From an uncultured Lachnospiraceae bacterium (GTDB taxonomy: Bacteria > Bacillota > Clostridia > Lachnospirales > Lachnospiraceae), in assembly GCA_910588655.1 (NCBI GenBank), contig CAJUPJ010000016.1, positions 17,939 through 81,938 of the forward strand: a stretch of DNA of 64,000 nucleotides, written 5' to 3'. Under the pieces are notes generated by a model, which saw only the letters and a program-made list of their open reading frames with translations, was not told the origin of the DNA and searched no databases. Each line of letters begins with the position of its first letter. Positions within the stretch are counted from its first letter, which is position 1. Positions 17,112 to 26,432 of this stretch are shown here, piece after piece. A program made the position numbers and the translations under genes.

Positions 17112-19436
17112 ATGGAGAGAATTAGTAGAAAGTTTTTTGCAATATCCATAGCATCTTTTGCAATTGCATTAGTATTTACAGGATGTGGCAAAGGAGGCGG
17201 AAATGGTTCTGATAAGAAAAAGACACCAGAGTACGTGTATGAAGCAAGTTTTAATGATTTGGGTACTGCATCGGTTGATTATGTAAGCCAGTCATTTATA
17301 AAAGAAAACAATATTTATATGACAGGTTCACATTACAAAGAAGATAAGAAAAACGGGGCGGGGACATCTGTAAATTATATTATGACAGGTTCTTTTGACA
17401 GCCAGAAAGTTGACATGGCTGAAATTAAAGGATTAAAAAAGAACGAAAGCCCGGACAAATTATTTATGGATGAAGACGGAAATGTACTTATGCTTTCTTC
17501 TGTCTATAATTATAATGAAAAAACAAACGTCAGCAATACAAAATACTTTATTTTAAAGCTTGATAAGAATGGCAAGACATCTGGACGTACAGAGTTAAAA
17601 CCAGGCCTTAAGAAAAATGAAGATTTTTATTTAGGCAGTTCTACAATTTATGTAAATAAGAAATTAATAGCTGTCGTAGAGCAGAAGGTTTATATCTTCA
17701 ATAAAGATGGTTCTTTAGATACAACTGTTGAAGCAGATAAATATATTGACAGTATCTTCCCTGCTGATAATGGTAAAGTATACGCTCTTGGCAGTGTAAC
17801 GGATTCAGGCGGCATGGGTGTCTGTGAAATTGACTTAAAAACCGGCAAGTTTGGCGAACCTTTAGATTTTGGAGGCTATACTATATACAATATCAGAAGT
17901 ACAAAACAAGGAAAGAACGGTATTGTTTATCTGTGTAATGATGAGGGATTATATGAATGTGACGTAAATAAAAACAAAGCAGAACTTTTATTTGACTGGA
18001 TAAATGTTGATATAAATGGTAATAATGTATCAGATTTCCAGATAACAGAAGATGGGAAAATATCTGTTTTATGCACCTCATACAGTTATGACTCATCTGG
18101 TAATGGCAGTTCAAGTTCAAATATCGAACTGGCATCCATTGATAAAAAGAAATATTCAGAAGCCAAGCAAAAGAAAAGGCTTATATTTGCAGCATCTTAT
18201 ATAACCCAGGAATTAAAAGAAGAAATTTTAAAATATAATAAAAGCAGTAAAGATTACCATATTGATATTAAAAGTTATAATACATACGAAGACCCGCGAA
18301 AGCAGATGAACCTTGACATAATATCAGGTGATGTGCCAGATATTATTGAAATGAACGGATTGTCTAAATCATTGTATATTAAGAAAGGGCTGCTGGCTGA
18401 CATGACTGCCCTTATTGAAAAGGACGGGGAAATTAAAAAAGAAGATTTTGTGGATTCTGTAACCAGCACTATTGAACAGGATGGCAAATTATATTACATG
18501 CCAACTTCTTTTTCTATAATTGCACTTGCTGGCCCTAAAAGTATTTTTAATGGCATGGAAGGCTGGACATATGAGGAAATGGAAGAAAAATATAAAAATA
18601 TGCCAAAAGATGGTATATTCAAGCAGGGTATGACAAGTGAATGGTTTATACAAAATATGCTTGGTTCACAGATGAAAGATTTCATTGATTTTGAAACAGG
18701 CAAAGTAAACCTGGATTCTAAAGAGTTTATACAAATGCTAGAGTTTTCCAAGAACTTCCAGTCCAGTGAAGAATATATGAAAGAAATGGAAGAAAATGGA
18801 TGGCAGACCCAGGATACATATGAACTTGCCAAAAGCGGGAAACTGTTACTTAATGACATGTATCTGTATGATTTTTCAGATATCCAGGTTAATGAAAAGT
18901 TATATAAGAAACTGGGTGGTTTTGATATTATAAGCCAGCCTTCTAAAGACAAGAATAATAAATTATCAATGAACTCTAGTGACGCATGTCTTGCTATTTC
19001 TGAAAATTGTGATGATAAAGAAGGAGCATGGAAATTCGTCCGCAATCTTTATTTATATGATTACCAGAAAAATATATCTGAACATAATGGTTTTCCTGTA
19101 AGAAAAGATGTTTTAGAGAAAAAAATTGAATATGCTATGGCAACTAAAGAATATACAGATGATGATGGTACAAAAGTAACCCCTATAGAGGGCAGTACAT
19201 ATTCAATAGGTGATTTTACAGTAGAGATAAAACCATATACAAAAGCCCATATGGATTTGTTCCGTTCTATGGTTGACAGAATTGGCAAAGAGGATAATTA
19301 TGACACATTCTTTGCTGATATTTATAAAATGGTTGAAGAAGAAACAAAGGCATTTTACAAAGGTGACAAGACTGCTGAAGAAACAGCACAAATTTTACAA
19401 AGCAGGGTGAAAATTTACGTCAGTGAAAATTCTTAA
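17112..19436 (+). CDS. Lipoprotein with N-terminal sensor-like region and C-terminal family-1 solute-binding domain
   Basis: 774 aa. Start at ATG 17112-17114 after GAGGTGAGGAAAGTT. Residues 1-25 are a lipoprotein signal with lipobox ALVFTGC. Residues about 40-370 contain repeated strand-turn units with D-G/N-G turns (for example DEDGNVLML, LDKNGKTSG, NKDGSLDTT), resembling a beta-propeller. Residues about 375-770 look like an ABC sugar-binding (SBP type 1) protein: RKQMNLDIISGDVPDI, NGFPVRKDVL near the end, and GAWKFVRNLY. The double-length architecture is unusual. It heads an operon with two MalFG-type permeases, a HlyD-like adaptor and a MacB-like domain protein. The ligand is not predictable. 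Confidence 0.82.
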   Translation: MERISRKFFAISIASFAIALVFTGCGKGGGNGSDKKKTPEYVYEASFNDLGTASVDYVSQSFIKENNIYMTGSHYKEDKKNGAGTSVNYIMTGSFDSQKVDMAEIKGLKKNESPDKLFMDEDGNVLMLSSVYNYNEKTNVSNTKYFILKLDKNGKTSGRTELKPGLKKNEDFYLGSSTIYVNKKLIAVVEQKVYIFNKDGSLDTTVEADKYIDSIFPADNGKVYALGSVTDSGGMGVCEIDLKTGKFGEPLDFGGYTIYNIRSTKQGKNGIVYLCNDEGLYECDVNKNKAELLFDWINVDINGNNVSDFQITEDGKISVLCTSYSYDSSGNGSSSSNIELASIDKKKYSEAKQKKRLIFAASYITQELKEEILKYNKSSKDYHIDIKSYNTYEDPRKQMNLDIISGDVPDIIEMNGLSKSLYIKKGLLADMTALIEKDGEIKKEDFVDSVTSTIEQDGKLYYMPTSFSIIALAGPKSIFNGMEGWTYEEMEEKYKNMPKDGIFKQGMTSEWFIQNMLGSQMKDFIDFETGKVNLDSKEFIQMLEFSKNFQSSEEYMKEMEENGWQTQDTYELAKSGKLLLNDMYLYDFSDIQVNEKLYKKLGGFDIISQPSKDKNNKLSMNSSDACLAISENCDDKEGAWKFVRNLYLYDYQKNISEHNGFPVRKDVLEKKIEYAMATKEYTDDDGTKVTPIEGSTYSIGDFTVEIKPYTKAHMDLFRSMVDRIGKEDNYDTFFADIYKMVEEETKAFYKGDKTAEETAQILQSRVKIYVSENS

Positions 19437-19483
19437 TAATATGATGCCGTGGGTCAAAAGTATATAAATGGAGGTGCAGCAGT

Positions 19484-20386
19484 ACGGAAAGGAAGAGGAA
19501 AAAGAAGAATAAATCCAGGAATAAGCACCATTTAAAAGAACATCTGGTATCAGGGGTATTCCTTGCACCAAGTTTTCTGGGTGTTATGGTATTTATGGTT
19601 ATTCCATTTATGGTAATTATTTATTATTCGCTGGTTGACGGGCCTGTTAATGGCAGCTTTGCAGGACTGGACAATTTTAAGATGCTTTTTTCAAATGCTG
19701 CATTCTTACAGGCAGCAAAAAACAGTATTCTTTTTTCAGTAATTGCAGTACCGCTTGCAGTAGTGCTTTCGCTGCTGCTTGCAGTCCTGCTTGACGCCAA
19801 TATCCCATGGCAGAGCCAGTTCAGGACATCTTTCCTTTGTCCTATGATGGTTCCTGTCGCATCAGTTGTACTTATATGGCAGGTTATTTTTAACGCACAT
19901 GGGGCTATGAACAGCCTGCTGGAAGTTTTTGGCTTTAAGGGTATTGACTGGCTTAAATCTGATTACAGCCTGGTTGTTGTTATCAGCATGTTCCTATGGA
20001 AGAATTTAGGTTACAACATGATTTTATTTATGGCAGCACTTGGAAGTGTGCCAAAAGACATTATAGAGGTTGCACAGCTTGAAGCAGCAGGAAAGTTTAC
20101 AATCTTTTTCAGGATTAAGCTCCGGTACATAAATTCAACTGTTTTATTTGTAATAATTTTATCACTTATGAATTCGTTTAAGGTATTCAGGGAGGTTTAT
20201 CTTCTATCAGGTGCTTACCCATATGAGTCACTCTATATGCTCCAGCACTTTATGAATAATACATTTGAATCCCTTGATTACCAGAAACTGTCCGCTGCTG
20301 CTATTGTAATGTGTGTATTTATGGTTGTTATAATTGGTATTCTGTTTTTTATTGAAAGTAAGGCAGGTGAAGATTTTGAAAGTTAA
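19484..20386 (+). CDS. MalF-type ABC sugar permease, apparently with a non-standard start
   Basis: Inner-membrane permease subunit of a carbohydrate ABC importer. About six membrane segments; the cytoplasmic EAA loop reads EVAQLEAAGKFTIFFRIKL near the C-terminus, the contact site for an ATPase. Homologues have a basic N-terminus and a first membrane segment; that segment here (LVSGVFLAPSFLGV) starts upstream of the first in-frame ATG (19586). The frame stays open back to a TGA at 19444 but contains no ATG, GTG or TTG. The best placed codon is ACG at 19484-19486, nine bases after GGAGG, giving a Lys/Arg-rich N-terminus of 300 aa total. The alternative is a short protein from 19586 that lacks half of TM1. 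Overlaps the next gene by about 11 bases. Confidence 0.85.
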   Translation, partial: TERKRKKKNKSRNKHHLKEHLVSGVFLAPSFLGVMVFMVIPFMVIIYYSLVDGPVNGSFAGLDNFKMLFSNAAFLQAAKNSILFSVIAVPLAVVLSLLLAVLLDANIPWQSQFRTSFLCPMMVPVASVVLIWQVIFNAHGAMNSLLEVFGFKGIDWLKSDYSLVVVISMFLWKNLGYNMILFMAALGSVPKDIIEVAQLEAAGKFTIFFRIKLRYINSTVLFVIILSLMNSFKVFREVYLLSGAYPYESLYMLQHFMNNTFESLDYQKLSAAAIVMCVFMVVIIGILFFIESKAGEDFES

Positions 20387-21266
20387 ACATAAAAAAAAGC
20401 GGCATAAAAAATCTGTAATATTATTTATAATTGCATTGGCAATGGCAGTATTTTTCATGCTTCCTACTGTCCTTACAATAGCCAATTCATTTATGAGCCC
20501 GCAGGAAATTAAAGCAAATTACGGGATGGTTTTTAATGACCAGGAAAGTGCAGGATACATATCAGAAAAAGTAAACCTTAAATTTATTCCTGATATGGTA
20601 ACTTTTAAACAGTTTGCAACAGTCCTTTTTAACAGCCCTGAATACCTGCTTAAGTTCTGGAATACAGTAATATACACTGTTCCCATTCTTATAGTACAGG
20701 TTATTATTGCAATACTTGCGGCATACAGTTTTACAAGATTTAAGGGAAGGCTTAAGGAGATTTTATTTTTTGTATATATTATACTTATGCTCCTGCCCTA
20801 CCAGGTAACACTTGTCCCTAATTACCTGGTTACAGACTGGCTTGGGCTGCTTGATACAAAGTGGGCAATCTGGCTGCCAGGAATGACTTCCCCTTTCAGC
20901 GTATTCCTGTTTACAAAATTTATGCGGCGCATACCAGATTCACTTATAGAGGCAGCAAAAATTGACGGTGCAGGGGAATGGCAGATTTTTTCAAAAATAT
21001 GTGTACCTCTCTGCAAAGGAGCAATAGTTTCTGTATCAATACTTATATTTATTGATTACTGGAATATGGTTGAACAGCCACTTATATTACTTAAAAATGA
21101 AGACCTGCACCCGCTTTCAGTTTTTCTCTCCAAAATAAATTCAGGTGAGATAAGCCTTGCATTTGCGGTTGCAACAATATATATGGTTCCGGGAATTTTA
21201 ATATTCTTATATGGAGAGGAATATCTGATAGAGGGTATTTCATATTCTGGCGGATTAAAAGGTTAA
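20376..21266 (+). CDS. MalG-type ABC sugar permease
   Basis: 296 aa, second permease of the importer. The start is taken as TTG 20376-20378 with AGGTG six bases before it; a GTG at 20367 is the alternative, while the ATG at 20334 lies deep inside the previous gene. Basic N-terminus KVKHKKKRHKKS, first membrane helix ILFIIALAMAVFFMLPT, and the EAA loop SLIEAAKIDGAGEWQIFSKI. The stop is 26 bases before the adaptor gene. As in many Firmicutes no ATPase is encoded nearby, so a shared MsmX/UgpC-like ATPase may energise it. Confidence 0.88.
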   Translation: MKVKHKKKRHKKSVILFIIALAMAVFFMLPTVLTIANSFMSPQEIKANYGMVFNDQESAGYISEKVNLKFIPDMVTFKQFATVLFNSPEYLLKFWNTVIYTVPILIVQVIIAILAAYSFTRFKGRLKEILFFVYIILMLLPYQVTLVPNYLVTDWLGLLDTKWAIWLPGMTSPFSVFLFTKFMRRIPDSLIEAAKIDGAGEWQIFSKICVPLCKGAIVSVSILIFIDYWNMVEQPLILLKNEDLHPLSVFLSKINSGEISLAFAVATIYMVPGILIFLYGEEYLIEGISYSGGLKG

Positions 21267-21292
21267 GTTTAGGGAAGGAGATAATATTTCTT

Positions 21293-23611
21293 ATGACAGA
21301 ACAGGATTTAACAAAGAAATACCAGAAGCGTAAAGACAGGATTAAAAATATTGCTATTATCTTTTTAGTAATTATGCTTTTACTTACATTTTTTTCCAAT
21401 ACTATTATGAATTATTCGCTTGCAGAAGTAGAAACTGCCTTTGCAGAATCAGGCACTCTTACTACTAAAATACGTGGTGAAGGTTTTGTTGAGGCAAGAG
21501 AGCCCGTAAATGTAAGCAGCAAAAATGAAAGGGAAATTTTAAAAGTATTGGTAAAAGATGGTGATAAGGTTAAAAAAGGCCAGGCTTTGTTTGTACTTGC
21601 AGGTGAAAGCAGTGCAGATGCACTCAGGCAGGCAAAGTCAGACCTTATGACACTTAACCATGACTATGCAAAATCGCTTCTTGAAATGGCTGTTCCTGAA
21701 TATGCCACAAATTCACTTGAAATAAAATATGCCAAGAAGGATTTGCAGAATGCAATTAAAAGTGTAGAAGATGCTAAAAAAGAAAACAACAAAAAGAAAG
21801 AAAAGTATGCAGAACTTAAGAAAAAGGCTGATAATGCTAAAAAGAAAATGTTAAATAAAGCAGATGAAGTATCAGCAAATGCATATAAAATTTCACAGGC
21901 TGGCCTTGAACTTGAAAGCCTTGAAGCAGAAAAAGCGGAACTTAGTGGTGAGAACAGCACAAATATACAAGAGCTGGATGCAGCAGTAACAGCAGCTAAA
22001 AGAGAAACTGAAGATGCTGAAGACAAGGTAAAACAGTATGAGGACAGCCGCACTTCTAAAACGATTGAGGAAGAACTTAAAACAAAAAGAAAAGAGCTGG
22101 AGGATTTGCAAAAAAGCCTTGCAACTTTAAAAACTGAATTAAATGAGGCAGAAACTCCAGGTTCACCAGATGATAAGATTACAACATTAAACCGCAGCAT
22201 ACGCGACTGCAAGGCAGAGATATCTACGCTTAATAGTAAAGTTGACCAGGCAAATACAGAAATTGCAGAACTTAATTATTTATATTATAGCTCTAGTGAT
22301 GAAATGAAAGAACAGTACTGGCAGCAGTTAAGCAGCGCTAAACAGGACTATATTTCATTGACTAAACAGGTTGATGATAAAAAACGTGAACTTGACGACC
22401 TGGAAAAGGATTTGGAAACTGCCAAAAAAAATGCAGAAACATCAAGTGACAAGAAAATAAAGCAGCTTAAAAATGATATTGCCGGGAAGGAAAAAGATAT
22501 CACAGAACTTAAGAAAGAAATATCTTCACTTGAAAAGGAAAAGTCATCAAGCGATAACAGGGAAAGCCAGCTTGCATCAGCAAAGACAGAACTCTATGCT
22601 GCACAGAAAAAATTAAAAGATGCACAGCGCCAGCTTGAAGATGCACAAAATGCTGTTAAAAATGAAAACAGCACAAAGATAAAGTCAGTAGAGGATAAAA
22701 TCAAAACTTTAAAGAACAGGAAGTTAAAGCTTGAAAACCAGAAAACAAAGCTTGAAAATTCATATACCCAGCTGCAGTCAGCTTATGAAACTGTTAAAGC
22801 AGAGGCAGATTCTTACCAGAAGGCAGATGAAAACGTTATTGATACATTAAACCAGGCTGTACAGGAGAAACGTAAGGCTCTTGAAACACTTTACATTAAC
22901 CTTGCAAAAGAAAAAAGTGATGACAGCCTTAAAAGACAGGTAGCTACCCTTGATAATGAGCAGAAGGCAAAATCAATCCAGTTGAAAAAGAATGAAATTG
23001 CCCGTCTTAAAAAGAAACGCAAAAATGTTGTAATCAGGGCAAAGCTTGCAGGTACTATTTCTGATTTAACTGCAAAAACCGGGGAAAATGCAACACCTGG
23101 AAACAGCCTGTTAAATATACAGCCAAGCGGCAATGGATACCAGATAAGCATTCCTGTAACAATGGAACAGAGCAAACTTGTTAAACGTGGTGATAATGCT
23201 ACAGTATTAAATATGTGGGATGATGATATAAAGGTAATCCTGGCAAATATAAAGACTGACCCGCAAAATCCAAATGCTGGCAAAACCCTTGTTTTTAATG
23301 TTTCAGGCAGCAATATCCAGAATGGTACTTCATTAAGCATATCTGTTGGTGAAAGAAAAGCAAATTACGACTACATAGTGCCTACAAGTGCAATACGTGA
23401 GGACAGCGATGGCAAATTTGTATTAATTATACAGGAAAAACCAAGCCCGGTAGGCAACCGTTATATTGCTAAAAAAGAAGAAGTACAGGTTCTTGCACAA
23501 AATGAAACACAGTCAGCAATATCAGCTGGATTTGACAGTTATGCAAATGTTATTACTACTGCTTCAAAGGCTGTTGAAAAAGGTGACTATGTACGTCTTG
23601 CACAACAGTAA
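21293..23611 (+). CDS. HlyD/MacA-like adaptor with a very long coiled coil
   Basis: 772 aa. Residues 20-42 form one membrane segment (NIAIIFLVIMLLLTFFSN). Residues about 50-105 are the first half of a biotinyl-lipoyl-like domain (ILKVLVKDGDKVKKGQALF). Residues about 110-610 are almost uninterrupted charged coiled coil, far longer than the two-helix hairpin of MacA or YknX. Residues about 612-772 return to the second lipoyl half (RAKLAGTISDLTAKTGENA) and beta-barrel strands (NGYQISIPVTMEQSKLVKRG). In a Gram-positive cell this would be a rod or hairpin reaching tens of nanometres through the wall. Start has GGAGATAATATTTCTT before ATG. Sits between the sugar permease genes and a MacB-like protein. 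Confidence 0.85.
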   Translation: MTEQDLTKKYQKRKDRIKNIAIIFLVIMLLLTFFSNTIMNYSLAEVETAFAESGTLTTKIRGEGFVEAREPVNVSSKNEREILKVLVKDGDKVKKGQALFVLAGESSADALRQAKSDLMTLNHDYAKSLLEMAVPEYATNSLEIKYAKKDLQNAIKSVEDAKKENNKKKEKYAELKKKADNAKKKMLNKADEVSANAYKISQAGLELESLEAEKAELSGENSTNIQELDAAVTAAKRETEDAEDKVKQYEDSRTSKTIEEELKTKRKELEDLQKSLATLKTELNEAETPGSPDDKITTLNRSIRDCKAEISTLNSKVDQANTEIAELNYLYYSSSDEMKEQYWQQLSSAKQDYISLTKQVDDKKRELDDLEKDLETAKKNAETSSDKKIKQLKNDIAGKEKDITELKKEISSLEKEKSSSDNRESQLASAKTELYAAQKKLKDAQRQLEDAQNAVKNENSTKIKSVEDKIKTLKNRKLKLENQKTKLENSYTQLQSAYETVKAEADSYQKADENVIDTLNQAVQEKRKALETLYINLAKEKSDDSLKRQVATLDNEQKAKSIQLKKNEIARLKKKRKNVVIRAKLAGTISDLTAKTGENATPGNSLLNIQPSGNGYQISIPVTMEQSKLVKRGDNATVLNMWDDDIKVILANIKTDPQNPNAGKTLVFNVSGSNIQNGTSLSISVGERKANYDYIVPTSAIREDSDGKFVLIIQEKPSPVGNRYIAKKEEVQVLAQNETQSAISAGFDSYANVITTASKAVEKGDYVRLAQQ

Positions 23612-23628
23612 AGGCAGGTGTTGTTTAT

Positions 23629-24735
23629 ATGAAAGTTTTCCCAGGGAAAACAAAAAATAAAATAAGATTTACAACATTTATAATATGTACTATTGTTGCT
23701 TTTGTGTGCCTGTGCCTTTTGCATGAAACTAACCAGAAAGAACGTGGCTCAAATGCAGCAATACGCTGGAAATCAGGTAAACAGGATTTTTCATATATTT
23801 CTGTATATATGTCACCAGAAGAAAACTGGAAAGAAAATGACAGGAATACGCTGGTTAGTAATTTAAAAATGTCATTCCAGCAGAATTCTATTATAAATAA
23901 GGACAGGGAAGACAACAGCGAAGGCCTTGTAAAAGACTGTTTCAGCTGTGAAGGCATAATGAACTTTACTAATGGCAAAAATACAGCAACTGCAAAGGTT
24001 ACAGCAACAGGTGGTGATTTTTTCTTCTTCCACCAGCCAGTCTGGCTGTCAGGTTTTGCATATTCAGACAATGACGTTATGAAAGACCGTGTAATAATTG
24101 ATAAAGAACTTGCCTGGCAGCTATTTGGCGGGGAAAACGTAGCAGGAATGCCATTTAAAATAAACGGCAATACATATTATGTAGCAGGTGTAGTTGATAC
24201 AAGCCATTTAAAAGAAGACCAAAAAGCATATGGTGAAATTAACCGTGCATGGCTGCCTTATAGTGCTTTCTGCAAAGAATACCAGGGAACAAACACAGAT
24301 ATTAATGGAACACCAGATACAAGTACAGTTATTGGTACAGAAGAAAATACAAACAAGCTTCCAATTACATGTTATGAAATTGTACTTCCCAACCCTGTAA
24401 AAGAATGGGCAGTAAATCTTATGCAAACAAGCCTGGATGTAAAAGACCGTAAAATGGTATTAATAGAAAACAGCCAAAGAACAAATTTCTTCTATGTAAT
24501 GGATAACTTAAAAAATTTTTTCTATAAAGCATCCGGTACACAGCCTGTTGCATACCCGTATTGGGAAAATGCAGCAAGAACCCGTGATACTAAAAGAGAA
24601 ATTTATACAGGAATTCTTCTAATTGCACTTATATACCCAGTATTATTATTTATCAGGATTATTACATGGATTTACAAGGCAATAGATGGCAAAATCAAAA
24701 AACGCAAGAATAAAAAACATGCATACCCTCTTTAA
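23629..24735 (+). CDS. Membrane protein with MacB-like extracellular core domain
   Basis: 368 aa with one membrane helix near residues 13-33 (FTTFIICTIVAFVCLCLL) and one near residues 325-347 (EIYTGILLIALIYPVLLFI), and a basic C-terminal tail. The region between resembles the MacB periplasmic core domain of ABC permeases of the MacB/FtsX type: FFFFHQPVWLSGFAYSD, RVIIDKELAWQLFGGENVAG and NGNTYYVAGVVDT. It lacks the remaining helices of a MacB/FtsX permease and no ATPase follows, so it cannot be a complete exporter. It comes 17 bases after the adaptor and a terminator follows, making it the last gene of the operon. Confidence 0.75.
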   Translation: MKVFPGKTKNKIRFTTFIICTIVAFVCLCLLHETNQKERGSNAAIRWKSGKQDFSYISVYMSPEENWKENDRNTLVSNLKMSFQQNSIINKDREDNSEGLVKDCFSCEGIMNFTNGKNTATAKVTATGGDFFFFHQPVWLSGFAYSDNDVMKDRVIIDKELAWQLFGGENVAGMPFKINGNTYYVAGVVDTSHLKEDQKAYGEINRAWLPYSAFCKEYQGTNTDINGTPDTSTVIGTEENTNKLPITCYEIVLPNPVKEWAVNLMQTSLDVKDRKMVLIENSQRTNFFYVMDNLKNFFYKASGTQPVAYPYWENAARTRDTKREIYTGILLIALIYPVLLFIRIITWIYKAIDGKIKKRKNKKHAYPL

Positions 24736-24741
24736 AATAAT

Positions 24742-24783
24742 GCCCTGTATTCTGTCCTGGCAGGATACAGGGCTGGATTTTTG
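24742..24783 (+). terminator. Terminator of the importer/adaptor operon
   Basis: GCCCTGTAT (24742-24750) pairs with ATACAGGGC (24765-24773), followed by TGGATTTTTG. Confidence 0.85.
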
Positions 24784-24928
24784 TATACATCCTTGTAAAA
24801 ATGGCATGTAAAACACTTTTGACACAATAAAAACAGCTTATGTAAAACACTTTTGATAGAATTTATATCTCTGTCCTGTTATAGTTTTTATAATCCACAG
24901 ATACAAATTTATAAAAAGGAGGCATATA

Positions 24929-25432
24929 ATGGAAAATGACATAAAAGAAATGAAGATTGGTTCACAGATTAGGAAATACCGTAATAATATGGAGCTCTCC
25001 CAGGAACAGCTTGCCGGGAAAATATATGTAAGCAGGCAGACCGTTTCTAACTGGGAAGAACATATTAAAGAAACCGAAATCAGGAAATTAGACAAATATG
25101 GCAAGGTTTATACAATGTTATTAATTACATCTATTATATCTTTTATACCACTTTATAAATGGCTTGGCAATTATGGCTTTATACTATGGGGTATAATTTA
25201 TATGGTGACAATGTTTTTTGCCTTAAAAACTGAGAAAGTTAAGAAAGACAATAATATCCATACATTTAAAGAAATAGTTGCATTTGAAGAGGGAAAAAAC
25301 CTGGATGAAATTGAAAAAATCCAGGAAAAAGCCAAACGCCCATACCAGACATTTTTATGTTTTACCATAAGCGGCGGCATAGCCCTGGCAGTACTATTAT
25401 TAATGGGATGGATTATGGGTATTGTTTTATAG
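24929..25432 (+). CDS. Xre-family HTH protein fused to membrane segments, internally deleted
   Basis: 167 aa. Residues 8-47 are the first part of an Xre helix-turn-helix (IGSQIRKYRNNMELSQEQLA, then VSRQTVSNWEE). Family members normally continue after SNWE with about 25-35 residues finishing the HTH fold and a linker; here SNWE runs directly into HIKETEIRKLDKYGK and the membrane part (three hydrophobic segments), implying an in-frame deletion. The DNA-binding fold is probably incomplete. GGAGG precedes ATG. The stop overlaps the convergent macro-domain gene by 6 bases. Related proteins are membrane-tethered regulators, often near transporters or resistance genes. Confidence 0.72.
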   Translation: MENDIKEMKIGSQIRKYRNNMELSQEQLAGKIYVSRQTVSNWEEHIKETEIRKLDKYGKVYTMLLITSIISFIPLYKWLGNYGFILWGIIYMVTMFFALKTEKVKKDNNIHTFKEIVAFEEGKNLDEIEKIQEKAKRPYQTFLCFTISGGIALAVLLLMGWIMGIVL

Positions 25433-26425
25433 CCCAAGGGTCTGCTGCCCATGTTCAAATAGTGCCAGGTTTATTGTATTGATATCATAAATCTTTCTCT
25501 TTATAAAATACTCTGTAATCAAATCAAATTTATTACCTGGTGAAAAGGACAGCCCTGCACATTTTAAAAGGCTGTCCGTTTCTTTAATATCAAGCCCAAG
25601 TGCAACCGCCAGCGCCAGCACTGTCTTTTTCCTTGGTGTATAATTAACATCACAGCGTATTTTAGAAAATAATTTACGGTCTATATTTGCTTTTTTATAA
25701 ACTTCAGGGTCAGACATGCCTTTCTGGTCAACCAGTTTTAAAAGACGTTCCTGGAATGTATCACCAATATTACCTATAATATCATCAAGCCGTTCCCTGC
25801 CTGTCTGGTATAAATGCTCTGGCATCATGCCAGAAACTGCACTTCTGTACTTCTCTTCCATCCTGTTCTGCTGGTATTCACTAACTGCCCTGTCTGTTAC
25901 ATCACACTCATCTATATACTCATCTACATCCTGGAAAAGTTTTCCTGAAAGTTCAAACGATTTCCTGTCAAATACTACCAGGATTACCAGCATATCATAT
26001 TCAAAAAGAAAACTGCTAATTGCCATTACTGCCGTCTGTAGTGCCTTATCCCGCGGAAACTGGTAAACGCCTGTAGAAATTAAAGGAAATGCTATGCTCT
26101 CTGCTCCAAGCTCCAATGCTTTTTCAAGTGATTTGCTGTAACAGGATTTTAAAAGCCCGAATTCATCTGAGTTTCCGCCATTCCAGACAGGTCCGGCTGT
26201 ATGTATAATATATTTTGCAGAAAGCCTGAAAGCAGGAGTTACTGCAATACCTCCAACAGGAATATCCCCAATCTTCTTTCTTTCAGCAAGAAGCAGTTCT
26301 TTTCCTGCCGCCTCATAGATTGCGGCGTCTGTTCCATTAGCATAAACTGGTTTTGGATTGGCGGAATTAACAATTATATCTGCTTTAACATTTGTAATAT
26401 CATTTCTAATAATCTTAAATGGCAT
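25427..26425 (-). CDS. Macro-domain protein with C-terminal HTH-like domain
   Basis: 332 aa from ATG 26423-26425 (GAGGAATT before it; the longer frame overlaps murF). Residues 1-165 are a macro domain, which binds or hydrolyses ADP-ribose: IIVNSANPKPVYANGTDAA, VGGIAVTPAFRL, YIIHTAGPVWNGG and FPLISTGVYQFP are its loops. Residues about 215-330 are a helical domain with SDPEVYKKANIDRKLFSKI and RKKTVLALAVALGLDIKET, a pattern that recurs as an Xre-like domain in many Clostridial proteins of unknown role. It starts 7 bases after the murF stop, so it is probably co-transcribed with ddl-murF. ADP-ribosyl hydrolase activity is inferred. Confidence 0.85.
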   Translation of the reverse strand: MPFKIIRNDITNVKADIIVNSANPKPVYANGTDAAIYEAAGKELLLAERKKIGDIPVGGIAVTPAFRLSAKYIIHTAGPVWNGGNSDEFGLLKSCYSKSLEKALELGAESIAFPLISTGVYQFPRDKALQTAVMAISSFLFEYDMLVILVVFDRKSFELSGKLFQDVDEYIDECDVTDRAVSEYQQNRMEEKYRSAVSGMMPEHLYQTGRERLDDIIGNIGDTFQERLLKLVDQKGMSDPEVYKKANIDRKLFSKIRCDVNYTPRKKTVLALAVALGLDIKETDSLLKCAGLSFSPGNKFDLITEYFIKRKIYDINTINLALFEHGQQTLGL

Positions 26426-26432
26426 AATTCCT

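Noticed and set aside
19586..20386. Starting the MalF-type permease at ATG 19586
   Set aside because: This would remove half of the first membrane helix and the basic N-terminus although the open frame and the GGAGG site lie upstream.
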